NCBI RefSeq assembly: GCF_020905375.1 | Contig: NZ_JAJJBU010000003.1 | Coordinates: 248,001 to 312,000 of the forward strand | Length of the DNA stretch: 64,000 nucleotides | Reading direction: 5' to 3' | Source of the DNA: Arthrobacter cryoconiti | Lineage (GTDB): Bacteria > Actinomycetota > Actinomycetes > Actinomycetales > Micrococcaceae | Shown here: positions 45,222 to 54,053 of the stretch, piece after piece | How the letters are laid out: the number at the start of each line of letters is the position of its first letter | How positions within the stretch are numbered: position 1 is the first letter of the stretch | Translations under genes and position numbers: made by a program | Notes under the pieces: generated by a model | Told to the model about the DNA's origin: nothing | The model's input: the letters and a program-made list of their open reading frames with translations, nothing else | The model's database searches: none

Positions 45222-46711
45222 GGCTGAGCCTTTTCGCGGCGCAGCATGAACGCCACCCCGATCAGCTCGCGCATATCGCGGCGCGGCGCTGGAATCAGCA
45301 ATGCCGCCGCGTATAGAACGATTACGGCTCCCGACGCACTGAGTATTTGAACCCACGACCCGAAATTGGCCGTCCACGTTGTTGCCATGTAAGCCGCTCC
45401 CGCTGCGACGGTGGCCAGTCCGCCCATCCGTAAGAATGCAGTTGTAAACATCCGGATCGGAACTCCTTGGATTGTCTTAGCAATCCAAATCAGGGAAAGC
45501 GGCCAAGAAACTATCGCGGAGATGAAATAGCCAGCTGCGACTCCTGTGACACCCCAATGAGCTCCGATGACTAGGCAAGCGATCTTGATTCCGACACTGA
45601 CGAGGTTGAACTGGAACAGTGCACCCGTAATGCCCTTGGCAACGTAAACCCAGTAGCCGAAGTAGCCGAGTGTTTGAAGTGCCGCTGAAGCCGCCAGAAA
45701 GGCTAGTATGGGCGCAGAGCTAAGCCATTCGCGTCCGAGGAGTATATCGGTAGCAGGAAGTGCTGCTCCTGTTGCTATGGCCAGTGCTGGAACTATTGAA
45801 TAGCCCAAAGCGGATTGTCCGACTCGAGCAAATTTCCAGAATCTCTCCGGTGCCTCCTGCAATCGCGAGAGTATGGGGATCGCCACGTTGGTGATGGGTG
45901 CGCGAAGCTGATTGGCAATGTTCATGACCAATTGAAACGGCCGGTTGTAAATTCCCAAGGGAGCCGGACCAAATGCGAGTCCTATGGTGACGGTGTCAGC
46001 GTTGTTACCTGCATATGTGATGATTTGGGTTGCTACCATGTGCCCTCCGAAGCGTAGGAACGCCTTTATCGGAACGCCACGACGTGGCAGGTGCGGCAAC
46101 CAACGGCAAGCGGCGGCCGAAACCAGAAGCACAACAATAGCTTGGATGATTAGCTGCCCGGCCAGCGCCCAAACACCAAAGCCCAAAACTCCCATGAGAA
46201 TGGCTGTTCCCAAACCGATGGCTGATGAGGTGAGGTCTATCAAAGCAAGCGCAGTGAAGCGAAGTGAACGGGTCAGGCTTGCCCTGAACTGGGTGGCAAT
46301 TCCGTTGATGAGGAAAACTACCGCGATGGATTGTGAGAGTTGAACCAGTTCGGCATGTCCAAAGAACCCCGCAATTGCCCAAGATGAAAAGAAAACGATG
46401 ATCGAGAGTGCGAGCCCAATCGCTGAGTTGATCCAGAATAGCCAGTCACGCTGTTCCTCGCTAAGGGATTTGGCTTGGACAGCGGCTTGGGAAAGCCCGA
46501 AATCCCGAAAGACTTCGGCGATGCCAGCTACCGCCATAACCATGGCAAACAGTCCGTAATCATTGGGACTTAAGAGCCGGGCAAGGACCACAACTGACAA
46601 TAGTTGGATGAGGATCCGTCCGCCCTGCCCGGCGATTGTAACGCTTGCTCCTCTTACTGCCCGGCGACCAAGGCCATCCTGTGGTTGGGTGGGGTTAGAA
46701 GTTGATGGCAT
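45218..46711 (-). CDS. wzx: Repeat-unit flippase, Wzx/MOP superfamily
   Basis: 497 residues from the ATG at 46711; upstream frame is not conserved-looking and would overlap the next gene. The N-terminus RRAVRGASVTIAGQGGRILIQLLSVVVLARLLSPNDYGLFAMVM is typical of the polysaccharide transporter family, with about 12-14 membrane segments to the end. It moves the lipid-linked repeat unit across the membrane for Wzy polymerisation. Lies in the operon polymerase, kinase, fucosyltransferase-like gene, flippase and GT39 gene; the start is eight bases after the preceding stop. The gene symbol is by role. Confidence 0.88.
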   Translation of the reverse strand: MPSTSNPTQPQDGLGRRAVRGASVTIAGQGGRILIQLLSVVVLARLLSPNDYGLFAMVMAVAGIAEVFRDFGLSQAAVQAKSLSEEQRDWLFWINSAIGLALSIIVFFSSWAIAGFFGHAELVQLSQSIAVVFLINGIATQFRASLTRSLRFTALALIDLTSSAIGLGTAILMGVLGFGVWALAGQLIIQAIVVLLVSAAACRWLPHLPRRGVPIKAFLRFGGHMVATQIITYAGNNADTVTIGLAFGPAPLGIYNRPFQLVMNIANQLRAPITNVAIPILSRLQEAPERFWKFARVGQSALGYSIVPALAIATGAALPATDILLGREWLSSAPILAFLAASAALQTLGYFGYWVYVAKGITGALFQFNLVSVGIKIACLVIGAHWGVTGVAAGYFISAIVSWPLSLIWIAKTIQGVPIRMFTTAFLRMGGLATVAAGAAYMATTWTANFGSWVQILSASGAVIVLYAAALLIPAPRRDMRELIGVAFMLRREKAQP

Positions 46712-46718
46712 GGGTGGC

Positions 46719-47618
46719 TCAGAGCACCAAAGTCCGCTCAAAGGGCCGCGTAGGATTCGCGGCAACACTCAGTCCAGAAGTAGTGGTGGGGACTTCTTGT
46801 TCCGGAGTCATGGAAGTTTCTAGCCGCAGCTTGGCCCCAGCAAGTAATTGAGCAAGCTCGGGAAAACTTGAGTAGTGGGGTCCCAGTAGATGGGAAGATC
46901 CCGCCAGCATGTAGAGATCGGCGACGGAGGCTCGCAAGGCGGAAAGACTGTTATATTTCCCTTTATCTTCCGTTCCGAAGCAGCCACTGAACGCTTGTTG
47001 CGCTCTAAGGAATGCTTCTGGCGTATCTGCACACACATAAAAAGGTACATCCGGCCACATGACGCGTAACTGACTCATTCTTTCTAGATACCACTCCAGA
47101 GGTGAATGTTTCAGAGTCAATGCGTGGGCATTGGACTTCGTCCTGATCATGACACCCACATAGCCGCGGTGGACTGATGGACCATCATTGGCGGCACTCT
47201 CAATGAGCCGGATCACTTCCTTGGTGGGCGTCAGTTTTCTTAGTTCAGTTTCCCATGACGGCAAATTCGTTGGAAGCACTATGGCATGAGGGGTTCGAAT
47301 TTGCCATAGACGCTGTGTCCGAGCATCTGCATCCAGCCAGTCCAATGAGTGGTTGACATACGGACTACGTAAAGCCAGAAGTCTAGATACGGGGAGCGGG
47401 ACCACAGGCGCATCAAACTCCCACAATTGGTCTAGACGTGCACCAAAGGTTGGTCCGGTAGGCCAGGTGTAAGCGAAGGAACGCCCCTCCGCTTGCGCTA
47501 GAGTCCGGCAGCCAAGAACCACGCGAACACGATTACCGAGGCCATGATATTTGCCTGTGACAGCGATAAGAGCTGGTGATTCTGTAGCAGCCTTCAAACC
47601 GCGCAAAAAGTTACTCAT
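46719..47618 (-). CDS. Fucosyltransferase-like glycosyltransferase
   Basis: 299 residues. KYHGLGNRVRVVLGCRTLAQAEGRSFAYTWP near 23-52 resembles the GLGNR start of the alpha-fucosyltransferase (NodZ/GT23, GT11 and related) superfamily, and VADLYMLAGSSHLLGPHYSSFPELAQLLAG near 246-275 fits its C-terminal nucleotide-binding motif. YVGVMIRTKSNAHAL corresponds to the HxRxxD-like segment but without the usual Arg-x2-Asp, so donor and activity are open. ATGA overlap with the kinase gene. No membrane segment. Confidence 0.6.
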   Translation of the reverse strand: MSNFLRGLKAATESPALIAVTGKYHGLGNRVRVVLGCRTLAQAEGRSFAYTWPTGPTFGARLDQLWEFDAPVVPLPVSRLLALRSPYVNHSLDWLDADARTQRLWQIRTPHAIVLPTNLPSWETELRKLTPTKEVIRLIESAANDGPSVHRGYVGVMIRTKSNAHALTLKHSPLEWYLERMSQLRVMWPDVPFYVCADTPEAFLRAQQAFSGCFGTEDKGKYNSLSALRASVADLYMLAGSSHLLGPHYSSFPELAQLLAGAKLRLETSMTPEQEVPTTTSGLSVAANPTRPFERTLVL

Positions 47619-49078
47619 GTGGTTTTGGCTCTTTCGGTGCCGCCCGTCGAGTTCTGTGACGCTACAGAAGTGCGACCCGGGGCACGGGTGCCCACCCGAG
47701 GTATTTTACGTTTGTACTCGTCGTAGTAAACATCGCGCCGCTTTGATGCCCGGACCCGATTGAGAATGATGCCGGAAACGTGGGCGCCAGCTGAGTCGAG
47801 GACATCCGAGGCTTGTTCAAGCTGAATTTGTCGGAGTTTGGAAGCGTCGACGACCAACACGATTGAGTCGACCAACTGTGCAATACCAGAGACATCTGCG
47901 ACCGATAAGACGGGGGCAGTATCAATTATGACGAAATCGTAGATTTCTTTGGCCTGCGAGATAAGGCTGGCCATGCGGGCTGAGCCGAGTAATTCGGCTG
48001 GATTCGGCGGTAAGGATCCTGCCGAAAGAATCTCAAGAGTTGTGTCGCTGAAGCGCTGTGTGGCCTCGTGGAGTGGAATGTCTCCCAGCAAAACGGTGGT
48101 CAAACCGATCGCATCTTCGAACCCGATGTAATCGGCAACCCGTGGGCGGCGCAGATCAGCATCGATGAGAAGAATCCGTTCTTTGGTTTCTGCCATGACC
48201 AGGGCAAGGTTCAGCGCAGTGACAGTCTTCCCTTCGCCAGGGATCGCTGAGGTGACCGCAATTGTTGTGGTGGCGTGGCTGGCCGAGGCAAAGCGAAGAC
48301 CTGCCCGGATTTGTCGAAAGCGTTCCGTGGCCGAACCATTAGGCAAACGCAATGCTATGGGTCGTGAGTCGCGGCTGGGCCTTGTCGATTCTGCAAACCC
48401 CAAGAGCGGGCGCTCTGTCATGGATTTCAAGACCGCCACAGAACGAACCCGCGTATCCAGTAAAGCAGTCAACAAGATGGCAAGAATCGACAAGGCCACA
48501 CCAAGAATCCCACCGAAGAGTGCGTTCTGTTTCTTGTTGGGTGAGGATTGAAATTGAGGTGCGATTGCTGGGTCGATCACATGGGCCACGACGCTGGAAT
48601 TAGTGGTGCTCTCTACCGGTGAGACCTGGGAAACTGCCTTCGCTAAGTGGTCTGCCGCGCTATTCGCGATTCGTGCGGACAAAGACGGATCGGCCGTGTC
48701 TGCTTTGACTTCTAAGATCACGGTGTTTTGCGGCGCAGTGACGGAAAGGCTCCGCAAAATATCATTTTTGGACATACTCGCCCCAATGTCTTGGGAAACC
48801 CCGTCCACCACTATCGCGGAGGTCGCTAATGCTGCGTAAGAAAGCATTTGATTTTGCGTGTACGTGGATCCCTGATTGATGTCAGAGCCGCTGGTGCCTG
48901 TCCGTAGAGAGAAGAACAAGGAAGCACTCGCGTGGTAGACCGGCGTGATTGTGTAGGACAAGGCGAACGCTCCAAGGCCACCCACTACTCCGGCGATAAC
49001 CACTACATACCATCGCTTACGTAGGGCAGCGATTAGTCGTGTGGATCGAGTCGTGTTGACCGCAATCACGGGAGCCAT
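47615..49078 (-). CDS. Polysaccharide co-polymerase and bacterial tyrosine autokinase (Wzz plus BY-kinase fusion)
   Basis: 487 residues. The N-terminal Wzz part has membrane segments near 22-44 and 185-208 enclosing an external domain. The cytoplasmic kinase has Walker A IPGEGKTVTAL, Walker A' ILLIDADLRRP and Walker B DFVIIDTAPVL. A short tyrosine cluster, DVYYDEYKRK, lies near the C-terminus and is the probable autophosphorylation site. It controls polymer length and export by cycles of phosphorylation. The cognate phosphatase is encoded divergently at 50446. Its start overlaps the end of the polymerase gene by 13 bases. Confidence 0.92.
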   Translation of the reverse strand: MAPVIAVNTTRSTRLIAALRKRWYVVVIAGVVGGLGAFALSYTITPVYHASASLFFSLRTGTSGSDINQGSTYTQNQMLSYAALATSAIVVDGVSQDIGASMSKNDILRSLSVTAPQNTVILEVKADTADPSLSARIANSAADHLAKAVSQVSPVESTTNSSVVAHVIDPAIAPQFQSSPNKKQNALFGGILGVALSILAILLTALLDTRVRSVAVLKSMTERPLLGFAESTRPSRDSRPIALRLPNGSATERFRQIRAGLRFASASHATTTIAVTSAIPGEGKTVTALNLALVMAETKERILLIDADLRRPRVADYIGFEDAIGLTTVLLGDIPLHEATQRFSDTTLEILSAGSLPPNPAELLGSARMASLISQAKEIYDFVIIDTAPVLSVADVSGIAQLVDSIVLVVDASKLRQIQLEQASDVLDSAGAHVSGIILNRVRASKRRDVYYDEYKRKIPRVGTRAPGRTSVASQNSTGGTERAKTT

Positions 49079-50361
49079 GCTTGGTCCTTTCGTTTCCAGC
49101 TCGACACTGCAATTCTGTCTTTAATGTGGACCGAATTTGCTGTTCGTCCCGGGGTCAAAGCGTGAGAGGCAACAGCAAGTCCAGCCAGAAACCAGACAAA
49201 CGTGGCATATTGAGTGATCAGTGCAACGGTGGCAAACCCGGGAATCATCCCAATTATTGCTACCGACGACGGAGTCCCCCGACCCCTGAGTACGGAAATA
49301 ACACAACATGCAAGTGCGGCGATGACGAGAACAAGTGGAACCAAACCCAATCGTAGCGCAGTGAGTATCATTTCGCTGTCGATGGATTGAAATCCACCAT
49401 AATAGGTTTGACCGTTGGGGGAAACTGTCCAGGTGGGTGTGATTCCCAGAAGTGAAACGCTGCTAAAAAGGGAAAAAAGACTGGATCGGTATTCAGCGCT
49501 TCCTGAGGCTTCCTGCCCCGCTGAGGAAAACACATCGAGGAGTAAAGGCACACCGATGGTTGCGACCACAATTGTCATTACAGTTACTATTTTTCTTACG
49601 TTGGCGGGAATCTGAGGGCCAAGTGCGATGAGGGCCACAACAATGGTGATTGCGATTCCGATAACACCGATTCGGCTAAAGGTCATGCCCACTGCCACCA
49701 TGACCAGGAGCAACGATAATGCCCGCAGCCAGACGGGCCAACGCGCAACCAAAACGAACACCGAGCCCATCGCCAAGCATGCACCCAGAGCAATCGAGTG
49801 CCCAAAGGCGCCTTCGACGCGGAGTAGCCCGCCGCGATACTGGAGATCATGCCAAACGTTAAATAGGGCATTGTTTGCATGTATACCAACAAAAATATTG
49901 ACTCCGCTGAGGAATTCAACAACAGCCAGGAGCGAGGCAATAACCGTTCCGATCGCAAGAGCGGAATAGATCCAGGGCAGGCCGACACGACTAGAAATGA
50001 GCCGCCCGCCGGCATAGGGCACGATCCATCCGAACAATACGATGACCAGATGTCCCCAAAGAATCCAACCGAACATCCATAAAATTATGACGAGGAATGT
50101 GAAGGAAATAATGAGGACATCCACAATTGACAAGTGGAAGTTTCGCAACGTTGACGTAGCGATTATCATTAGGGTCATCACTGTGATGGCTGAATAAAAA
50201 ATACCTGCTTGGACTCCGACCCAAATTGGTACAAGGAACAAGACAAGCGTCCATGCCGCCACGAGTGACCTGGGGGACCAACGAAAAAAGAAAAAAGCGT
50301 TAACGCCGACGGCCAGCGCAATAGCCCCAAGGAGAATGATGCGGAATTCGTTGTTAGTCAT
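49066..50361 (-). CDS. wzy: O-antigen polymerase/ligase family membrane protein (Wzy-like)
   Basis: 431 residues with about eleven to twelve membrane segments. The large external loop with LRVEGAFGHSIALGACLAMG and the following cluster ARWPVWLRALSLLLVMVAVGMTFSRIG correspond to the Wzy_C region of the O-antigen ligase family; the R and H residues in that loop are those expected. It would polymerise flipped repeat units on the outer face. First gene of the minus-strand operon; the divergent phosphatase gene is 84 bases away. The assignment to polymerase rather than ligase rests on locus context. Confidence 0.86.
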   Translation of the reverse strand: MTNNEFRIILLGAIALAVGVNAFFFFRWSPRSLVAAWTLVLFLVPIWVGVQAGIFYSAITVMTLMIIATSTLRNFHLSIVDVLIISFTFLVIILWMFGWILWGHLVIVLFGWIVPYAGGRLISSRVGLPWIYSALAIGTVIASLLAVVEFLSGVNIFVGIHANNALFNVWHDLQYRGGLLRVEGAFGHSIALGACLAMGSVFVLVARWPVWLRALSLLLVMVAVGMTFSRIGVIGIAITIVVALIALGPQIPANVRKIVTVMTIVVATIGVPLLLDVFSSAGQEASGSAEYRSSLFSLFSSVSLLGITPTWTVSPNGQTYYGGFQSIDSEMILTALRLGLVPLVLVIAALACCVISVLRGRGTPSSVAIIGMIPGFATVALITQYATFVWFLAGLAVASHALTPGRTANSVHIKDRIAVSSWKRKDQAWLP

Positions 50362-50445
50362 AGGTGCACTCCGGTCGCTGACGAAGGTCCATGCCCAGGG
50401 CGGCCAACGATGAGTGTCGCACGGATAAACTCCACTTCGAACCGA

Positions 50446-51060
50446 ATGTCTGTGCTTATTCTATGCACAGCAAACGTTTGCAGGTCTCCAATGGTTGCTT
50501 TCATGGCGGCGCGGCCGGCCCGTTTGGTGGTTGATAGCGCTGGAACGCATGTAACGCCTGGCATGTCGATCTGTGAGGTGTCGGCACAAATGCTAGCGTC
50601 CGGCGACGGTGGACTTGATTATGCGCAGCACTTTCGTTCACGCAGCGTGCAACTACTTGACCTCAGCCATTACAGCTTAGTGTTAGGCGCAACAAGAGCG
50701 ATTCGCAGCGAGACAGTCCAACAAAACCCTGCGGTGAGGAACAAGGCGTTTACGATTCAAGAGGCGCTTATCTTGCTCAGGGAGGGGCTCACTGAAGCGG
50801 AGGAAGTCGTTTTTCGACAGGAAGGCCCTGCGCCCGTGATGATCGCCAGGCGGGGTACGACAGCAACCCCCGGTGAGTTGCAAGGACGAATGATCAAAAG
50901 TCGTGAACATCCCTTGGATCTAGTCGACGGTCACATTGAGCGAAAAAAGCGACGTCACCAAGCCACCCTCCAACGTGCTGCAGCGATGGGTACGGAGCTG
51001 GGAAGTGCGCTTCTCCAATGGCAGGACAGCGTTAATGGGGCCTTGGCGCAGAACCCCTAA
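50446..51060 (+). CDS. Low-molecular-weight protein tyrosine phosphatase (Wzb-like)
   Basis: 204 residues from the ATG at 50446, which puts the family start MSVLILCTANVCRSPM at the N-terminus; ATG at 50410 would add 12 residues. The active-site loop C-x5-R is CTANVCRS. The acid-loop motif, normally DP, is read as HPLDLVDGH near 157-165, so the Pro is replaced by Gly; the Asp is retained. Presumed to remove phosphate from the BY-kinase encoded divergently. The protein is longer than classical 150-residue family members, with a helical tail. Confidence 0.85.
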   Translation: MSVLILCTANVCRSPMVAFMAARPARLVVDSAGTHVTPGMSICEVSAQMLASGDGGLDYAQHFRSRSVQLLDLSHYSLVLGATRAIRSETVQQNPAVRNKAFTIQEALILLREGLTEAEEVVFRQEGPAPVMIARRGTTATPGELQGRMIKSREHPLDLVDGHIERKKRRHQATLQRAAAMGTELGSALLQWQDSVNGALAQNP

Positions 51061-51104
51061 GTAGTCTGTTTCGAGAAAAAATTCCTAGAGCAAAGGCTTT
51101 TCAC

Positions 51105-52034
51105 ATGCCCACTATTGCGGGCCAGCCCGTCGTCGTAGCAATTACAACGTTTAAGCGCCCGAAGCTGCTGGGCGAACTTCTTGATACGGTCCAGGCGTTT
51201 GTGCAGAAAGTTCCACAACCATGGGTTGTCTCGGTGCTGGTTGTGGACAATGACCCAGCGGAAACGGCGAGGACAGTTGTAGCAACGCGAATCGGCGTGA
51301 AATATGTTGCCGAGAGCAAACCGGGGATTGCTGCTGTGCGGCAACGTGCGATTGACGAGGCCGGCGAGGGGTCATTGCTGGCGTTTCTTGACGACGACGT
51401 TTTCCCAGAAGCTGCTTGGCTTGGGGAACTCCTGAAAACCTGGCAAAGCTACTCACCAACTATAGTCGCTGGATACGTGAACTATTCCTACCCCGACGTT
51501 ACAGATGCCTGGGTCGTAGGCGGCGGTTTTATGCGCCGGGATACGCGTCCGACTGGGGCGGAGTTGCAAGCTGCTGCAGCGGGCAACATGTTGGTTGACG
51601 TAACTGCCGTTCGAAGTCTTGGCGTTCGATTCGATGCAACCTTGGGCTTCTCAGGTGGCGAAGACACTTTGTTTACCAGGCAAGTTGTTCGGTCCGGCGG
51701 AAGGATTATCTGGTGTCAAGAGTCTGTGGTGGCCGACTTCATACCCTTGGAACGCACTACTCGTAAGTTCTGTTTGAACCGAGCCAGGTCCCATGGCAGT
51801 ACGGCAGTCCTTGTTGACCTTCGACTTGCAGCGTCCCCCACTGCGCGGATGATGGTGCGCGTCAAAGCCCTAGTCGGTGGGCTGCTTCGCATTGGGTGGG
51901 GCCTGATCAGGAGTGCCGCAGGAAAAGTCACTTCGCAGGAAGGTAAGGCGGGAACGGGTGCTCGAATAGCGTCAAGAGGCCTAGGAATGCTTGGCGCGTC
52001 CCTGGGACTCCAGTCGGACGAGTATCGACGCTGA
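51105..52034 (+). CDS. Glycosyltransferase family 2
   Basis: 309 residues. VVVAITTFKRPKLLGELLDTV and VLVVDNDPAETAR form the nucleotide-sugar binding start; SLLAFLDDDVFPEAAWLGELL has the DxD metal site; FSGGEDTLFTRQVVRSGGRIIWCQESVV is the acceptor and base region (GED). The C-terminal 70 residues contain one hydrophobic stretch (TARMMVRVKALVGGLLRIGWGLI). Follows the phosphatase gene by 44 bases and is the last gene of the exopolysaccharide locus. The next 160 bases have no gene and precede sufS. Confidence 0.87.
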   Translation: MPTIAGQPVVVAITTFKRPKLLGELLDTVQAFVQKVPQPWVVSVLVVDNDPAETARTVVATRIGVKYVAESKPGIAAVRQRAIDEAGEGSLLAFLDDDVFPEAAWLGELLKTWQSYSPTIVAGYVNYSYPDVTDAWVVGGGFMRRDTRPTGAELQAAAAGNMLVDVTAVRSLGVRFDATLGFSGGEDTLFTRQVVRSGGRIIWCQESVVADFIPLERTTRKFCLNRARSHGSTAVLVDLRLAASPTARMMVRVKALVGGLLRIGWGLIRSAAGKVTSQEGKAGTGARIASRGLGMLGASLGLQSDEYRR

Positions 52035-52199
52035 GGTCTGACGCTCGACCCGCTGGCCTGCAGGTCTGGGTACGCATGCGCTCTCATCAGTGCAATAATT
52101 AAGTGCAGCAGATATGACTTAATCGAAATCGTCCAAAAATGCGCCGGTCCTGATGCAGAACTTGGCCTAGTCCGAAGACACAGAGGAGCATGCATTTTG

Positions 52200-53510
52200 G
52201 TGTTGACATCCACTGATCATTTCCACGATGGCCCCTTGAATGATGTGGAAGTGCTCCGTATCCGCAATGACTTCCCCATCCTGGACCAGGAAGTCAACGG
52301 GCAGCCATTGGTGTACCTGGATTCTGGGGCCACCTCGCAAAAGCCCATCAGCGTCATGGAGGCAGAGCAGGAGTTCTACGAACAACGCAACTCCGCCGTG
52401 CACCGCGGGGCGCACACCCTGGCAGTGGCCGCCACGGACGTTTTTGAGGATGCCCGTGCAACAGTTGCCGCGTTCATCGGCGCCCAAGAAAACGAGCTTC
52501 TTTGGTGCGCCAACGCTACGGCGGGACTGAACCTGCTCGCCTACTCCTTCGGCAACGCCAGCATTGGTGAGGTCTCCCCGGAAGCCCGCCAGTTCGCCGT
52601 CGGGCCAGGGGACGAGGTATTGGTGACCGAGATGGAGCACCACGCCAATCTGGTTCCGTGGCAGGAATTGTGCCGTCGAACCGGTGCCACGTTGAAGTTT
52701 ATCCCGGTCGTGGACGACGGCTCCTTGGACATGGAGGCCGCTGCGGCGCTTTTTACGCGTCGCACCAAAGTGTTTGCCTTTACGCACGTCTCTAACGTCA
52801 CCGGAGTTATCAACCCCGTACTGGAACTGACGGGCATGGCGCATGACGTCGGCGCGCTAGTGGTCCTGGACGCCTGCCAATCTGCCCCGCACTTGCTTCT
52901 GGACGTCAAAGCCTTGGACGTGGACTTCGCTGTATTCTCCGGCCACAAGATGTTGGCTCCTACTGGAATCGGTGCAGTGTATGGCCGGGCAGAGTTACTT
53001 GACGCGATGCCTCCCTTCCAGACAGGAGGTTCAATGATCACCACTGTCACCATGGAGCAGGCCAGCTATCTGCCCTCGCCACAACGTTTTGAGGCAGGAA
53101 CGCAGGCCATCTCACAGGCTGTGGCGTTCGCGGCGGCCGTTAACTATCTCAGCGAGACCGGAATGGCTCGCATCCACGAGTGGGAGAACTTCCTGGGCCA
53201 GCGCATGGTGGTCGGTTTGGAAGCCATTGAAGGGATCCGTGTGCTGGGACCGAGTGCGGGCACCGCGCGGGCGGGGTTGGCGGCGTTCGCCGTGGACGGC
53301 GTGCACGCGCACGACGTCGGCCAGTTCCTTGACGCTGCCGGTATCGCCGTGCGCGTGGGACACCATTGCGCGCAGCCGCTGCACCGCAGGCTGGGCTTGA
53401 GCGCCTCAACGCGGGCGAGCACCTATCTGTACAACACCACCGCTGAGGTTGACGCTTTCCTGGCCGCAGTGGCCGGGGTGCGCCCCTATTTTGGGATCAC
53501 TGGAGCATAA
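52200..53510 (+). CDS. sufS: Cysteine desulfurase, SufS family
   Basis: 436 residues from the GTG at 52200, which has aggag about eleven bases upstream (TTG at 52197 also possible). A PLP enzyme of group II that takes sulfur from cysteine. Seen: LDSGATSQKP, TEMEHHANLVPW, LDACQSAPH, the PLP lysine in FSGHKMLAPTG (K250) and the catalytic Cys in VRVGHHCAQPLHRRLG (C390). sufU follows after two bases. The other suf genes (sufB, sufD, sufC) are not in the window, so this is a detached sufS-sufU pair, or the only pair if the main operon lacks one. Confidence 0.92.
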   Translation: MLTSTDHFHDGPLNDVEVLRIRNDFPILDQEVNGQPLVYLDSGATSQKPISVMEAEQEFYEQRNSAVHRGAHTLAVAATDVFEDARATVAAFIGAQENELLWCANATAGLNLLAYSFGNASIGEVSPEARQFAVGPGDEVLVTEMEHHANLVPWQELCRRTGATLKFIPVVDDGSLDMEAAAALFTRRTKVFAFTHVSNVTGVINPVLELTGMAHDVGALVVLDACQSAPHLLLDVKALDVDFAVFSGHKMLAPTGIGAVYGRAELLDAMPPFQTGGSMITTVTMEQASYLPSPQRFEAGTQAISQAVAFAAAVNYLSETGMARIHEWENFLGQRMVVGLEAIEGIRVLGPSAGTARAGLAAFAVDGVHAHDVGQFLDAAGIAVRVGHHCAQPLHRRLGLSASTRASTYLYNTTAEVDAFLAAVAGVRPYFGITGA

Positions 53511-53512
53511 AA

Positions 53513-53986
53513 ATGAGTGCATTAGATTCGCTATACCAACAAATCATTTTGGAGCAGTCGAAGACTCGCACCGGTGCTGACCTGCCCAATGATCAGTTAC
53601 AAGGTCTGCACCTGCCGGCGGGAACAGGGCAAAGCCATGAGCTAAATCCCGTCTGTGGAGATGAGATCACTCTCCGGGTGGAAACGTCCCCGGGCGCTGA
53701 CGGTCAGCTGGTCTCCGGGATCCACTGGGCTGGCGATGGCTGCTCGATTTCCATGGCGTCTGCCTCCATCCTGAGTGAATTGATGGTGGGGCTGGCCGTG
53801 GAGGAAGTCCACGACTTGATTGAGAACTTCCGTGAAGTGATGCGTTCTCGCGGCAAACTTCAAGCCGATGAAGAGGTCTTGGGAGATGCGGCTGCCCTCT
53901 CCGGCGTTTCCAAGTTTCCGGCGCGAGTTAAATGCGCCATGTTGGCATGGGTAGCTACAGAAAATGCTTTGGCACAATTGAGCTAG
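53513..53986 (+). CDS. sufU: SufU, sulfur acceptor/zinc protein for SufS
   Basis: 157 residues. The three Cys of the SufU zinc site are visible in NPVCGDEITL, GDGCSISMAS and FPARVKCAMLAW, along with the Asp of GDE. SufU accepts the persulfide from SufS and hands it to the SufBCD scaffold. Cotranscribed with sufS and closed by the terminator at 54023. Confidence 0.92.
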   Translation: MSALDSLYQQIILEQSKTRTGADLPNDQLQGLHLPAGTGQSHELNPVCGDEITLRVETSPGADGQLVSGIHWAGDGCSISMASASILSELMVGLAVEEVHDLIENFREVMRSRGKLQADEEVLGDAAALSGVSKFPARVKCAMLAWVATENALAQLS

Positions 53987-54022
53987 CGCGGGCTCACCCG
54001 CGTTGCCTGGGGGAGCCGCCCT

Positions 54023-54053
54023 GCTAGCGAGCTTGGCTAGCGATCGTTTTTTT
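54023..54053 (+). terminator. Rho-independent terminator of sufS-sufU
   Basis: GCTAGC (54023-54028) and GCTAGC (54036-54041) pair around a seven-base loop and are followed after five bases by seven T. It overlaps the last codons of the convergent vanZ-like gene. Confidence 0.65.
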
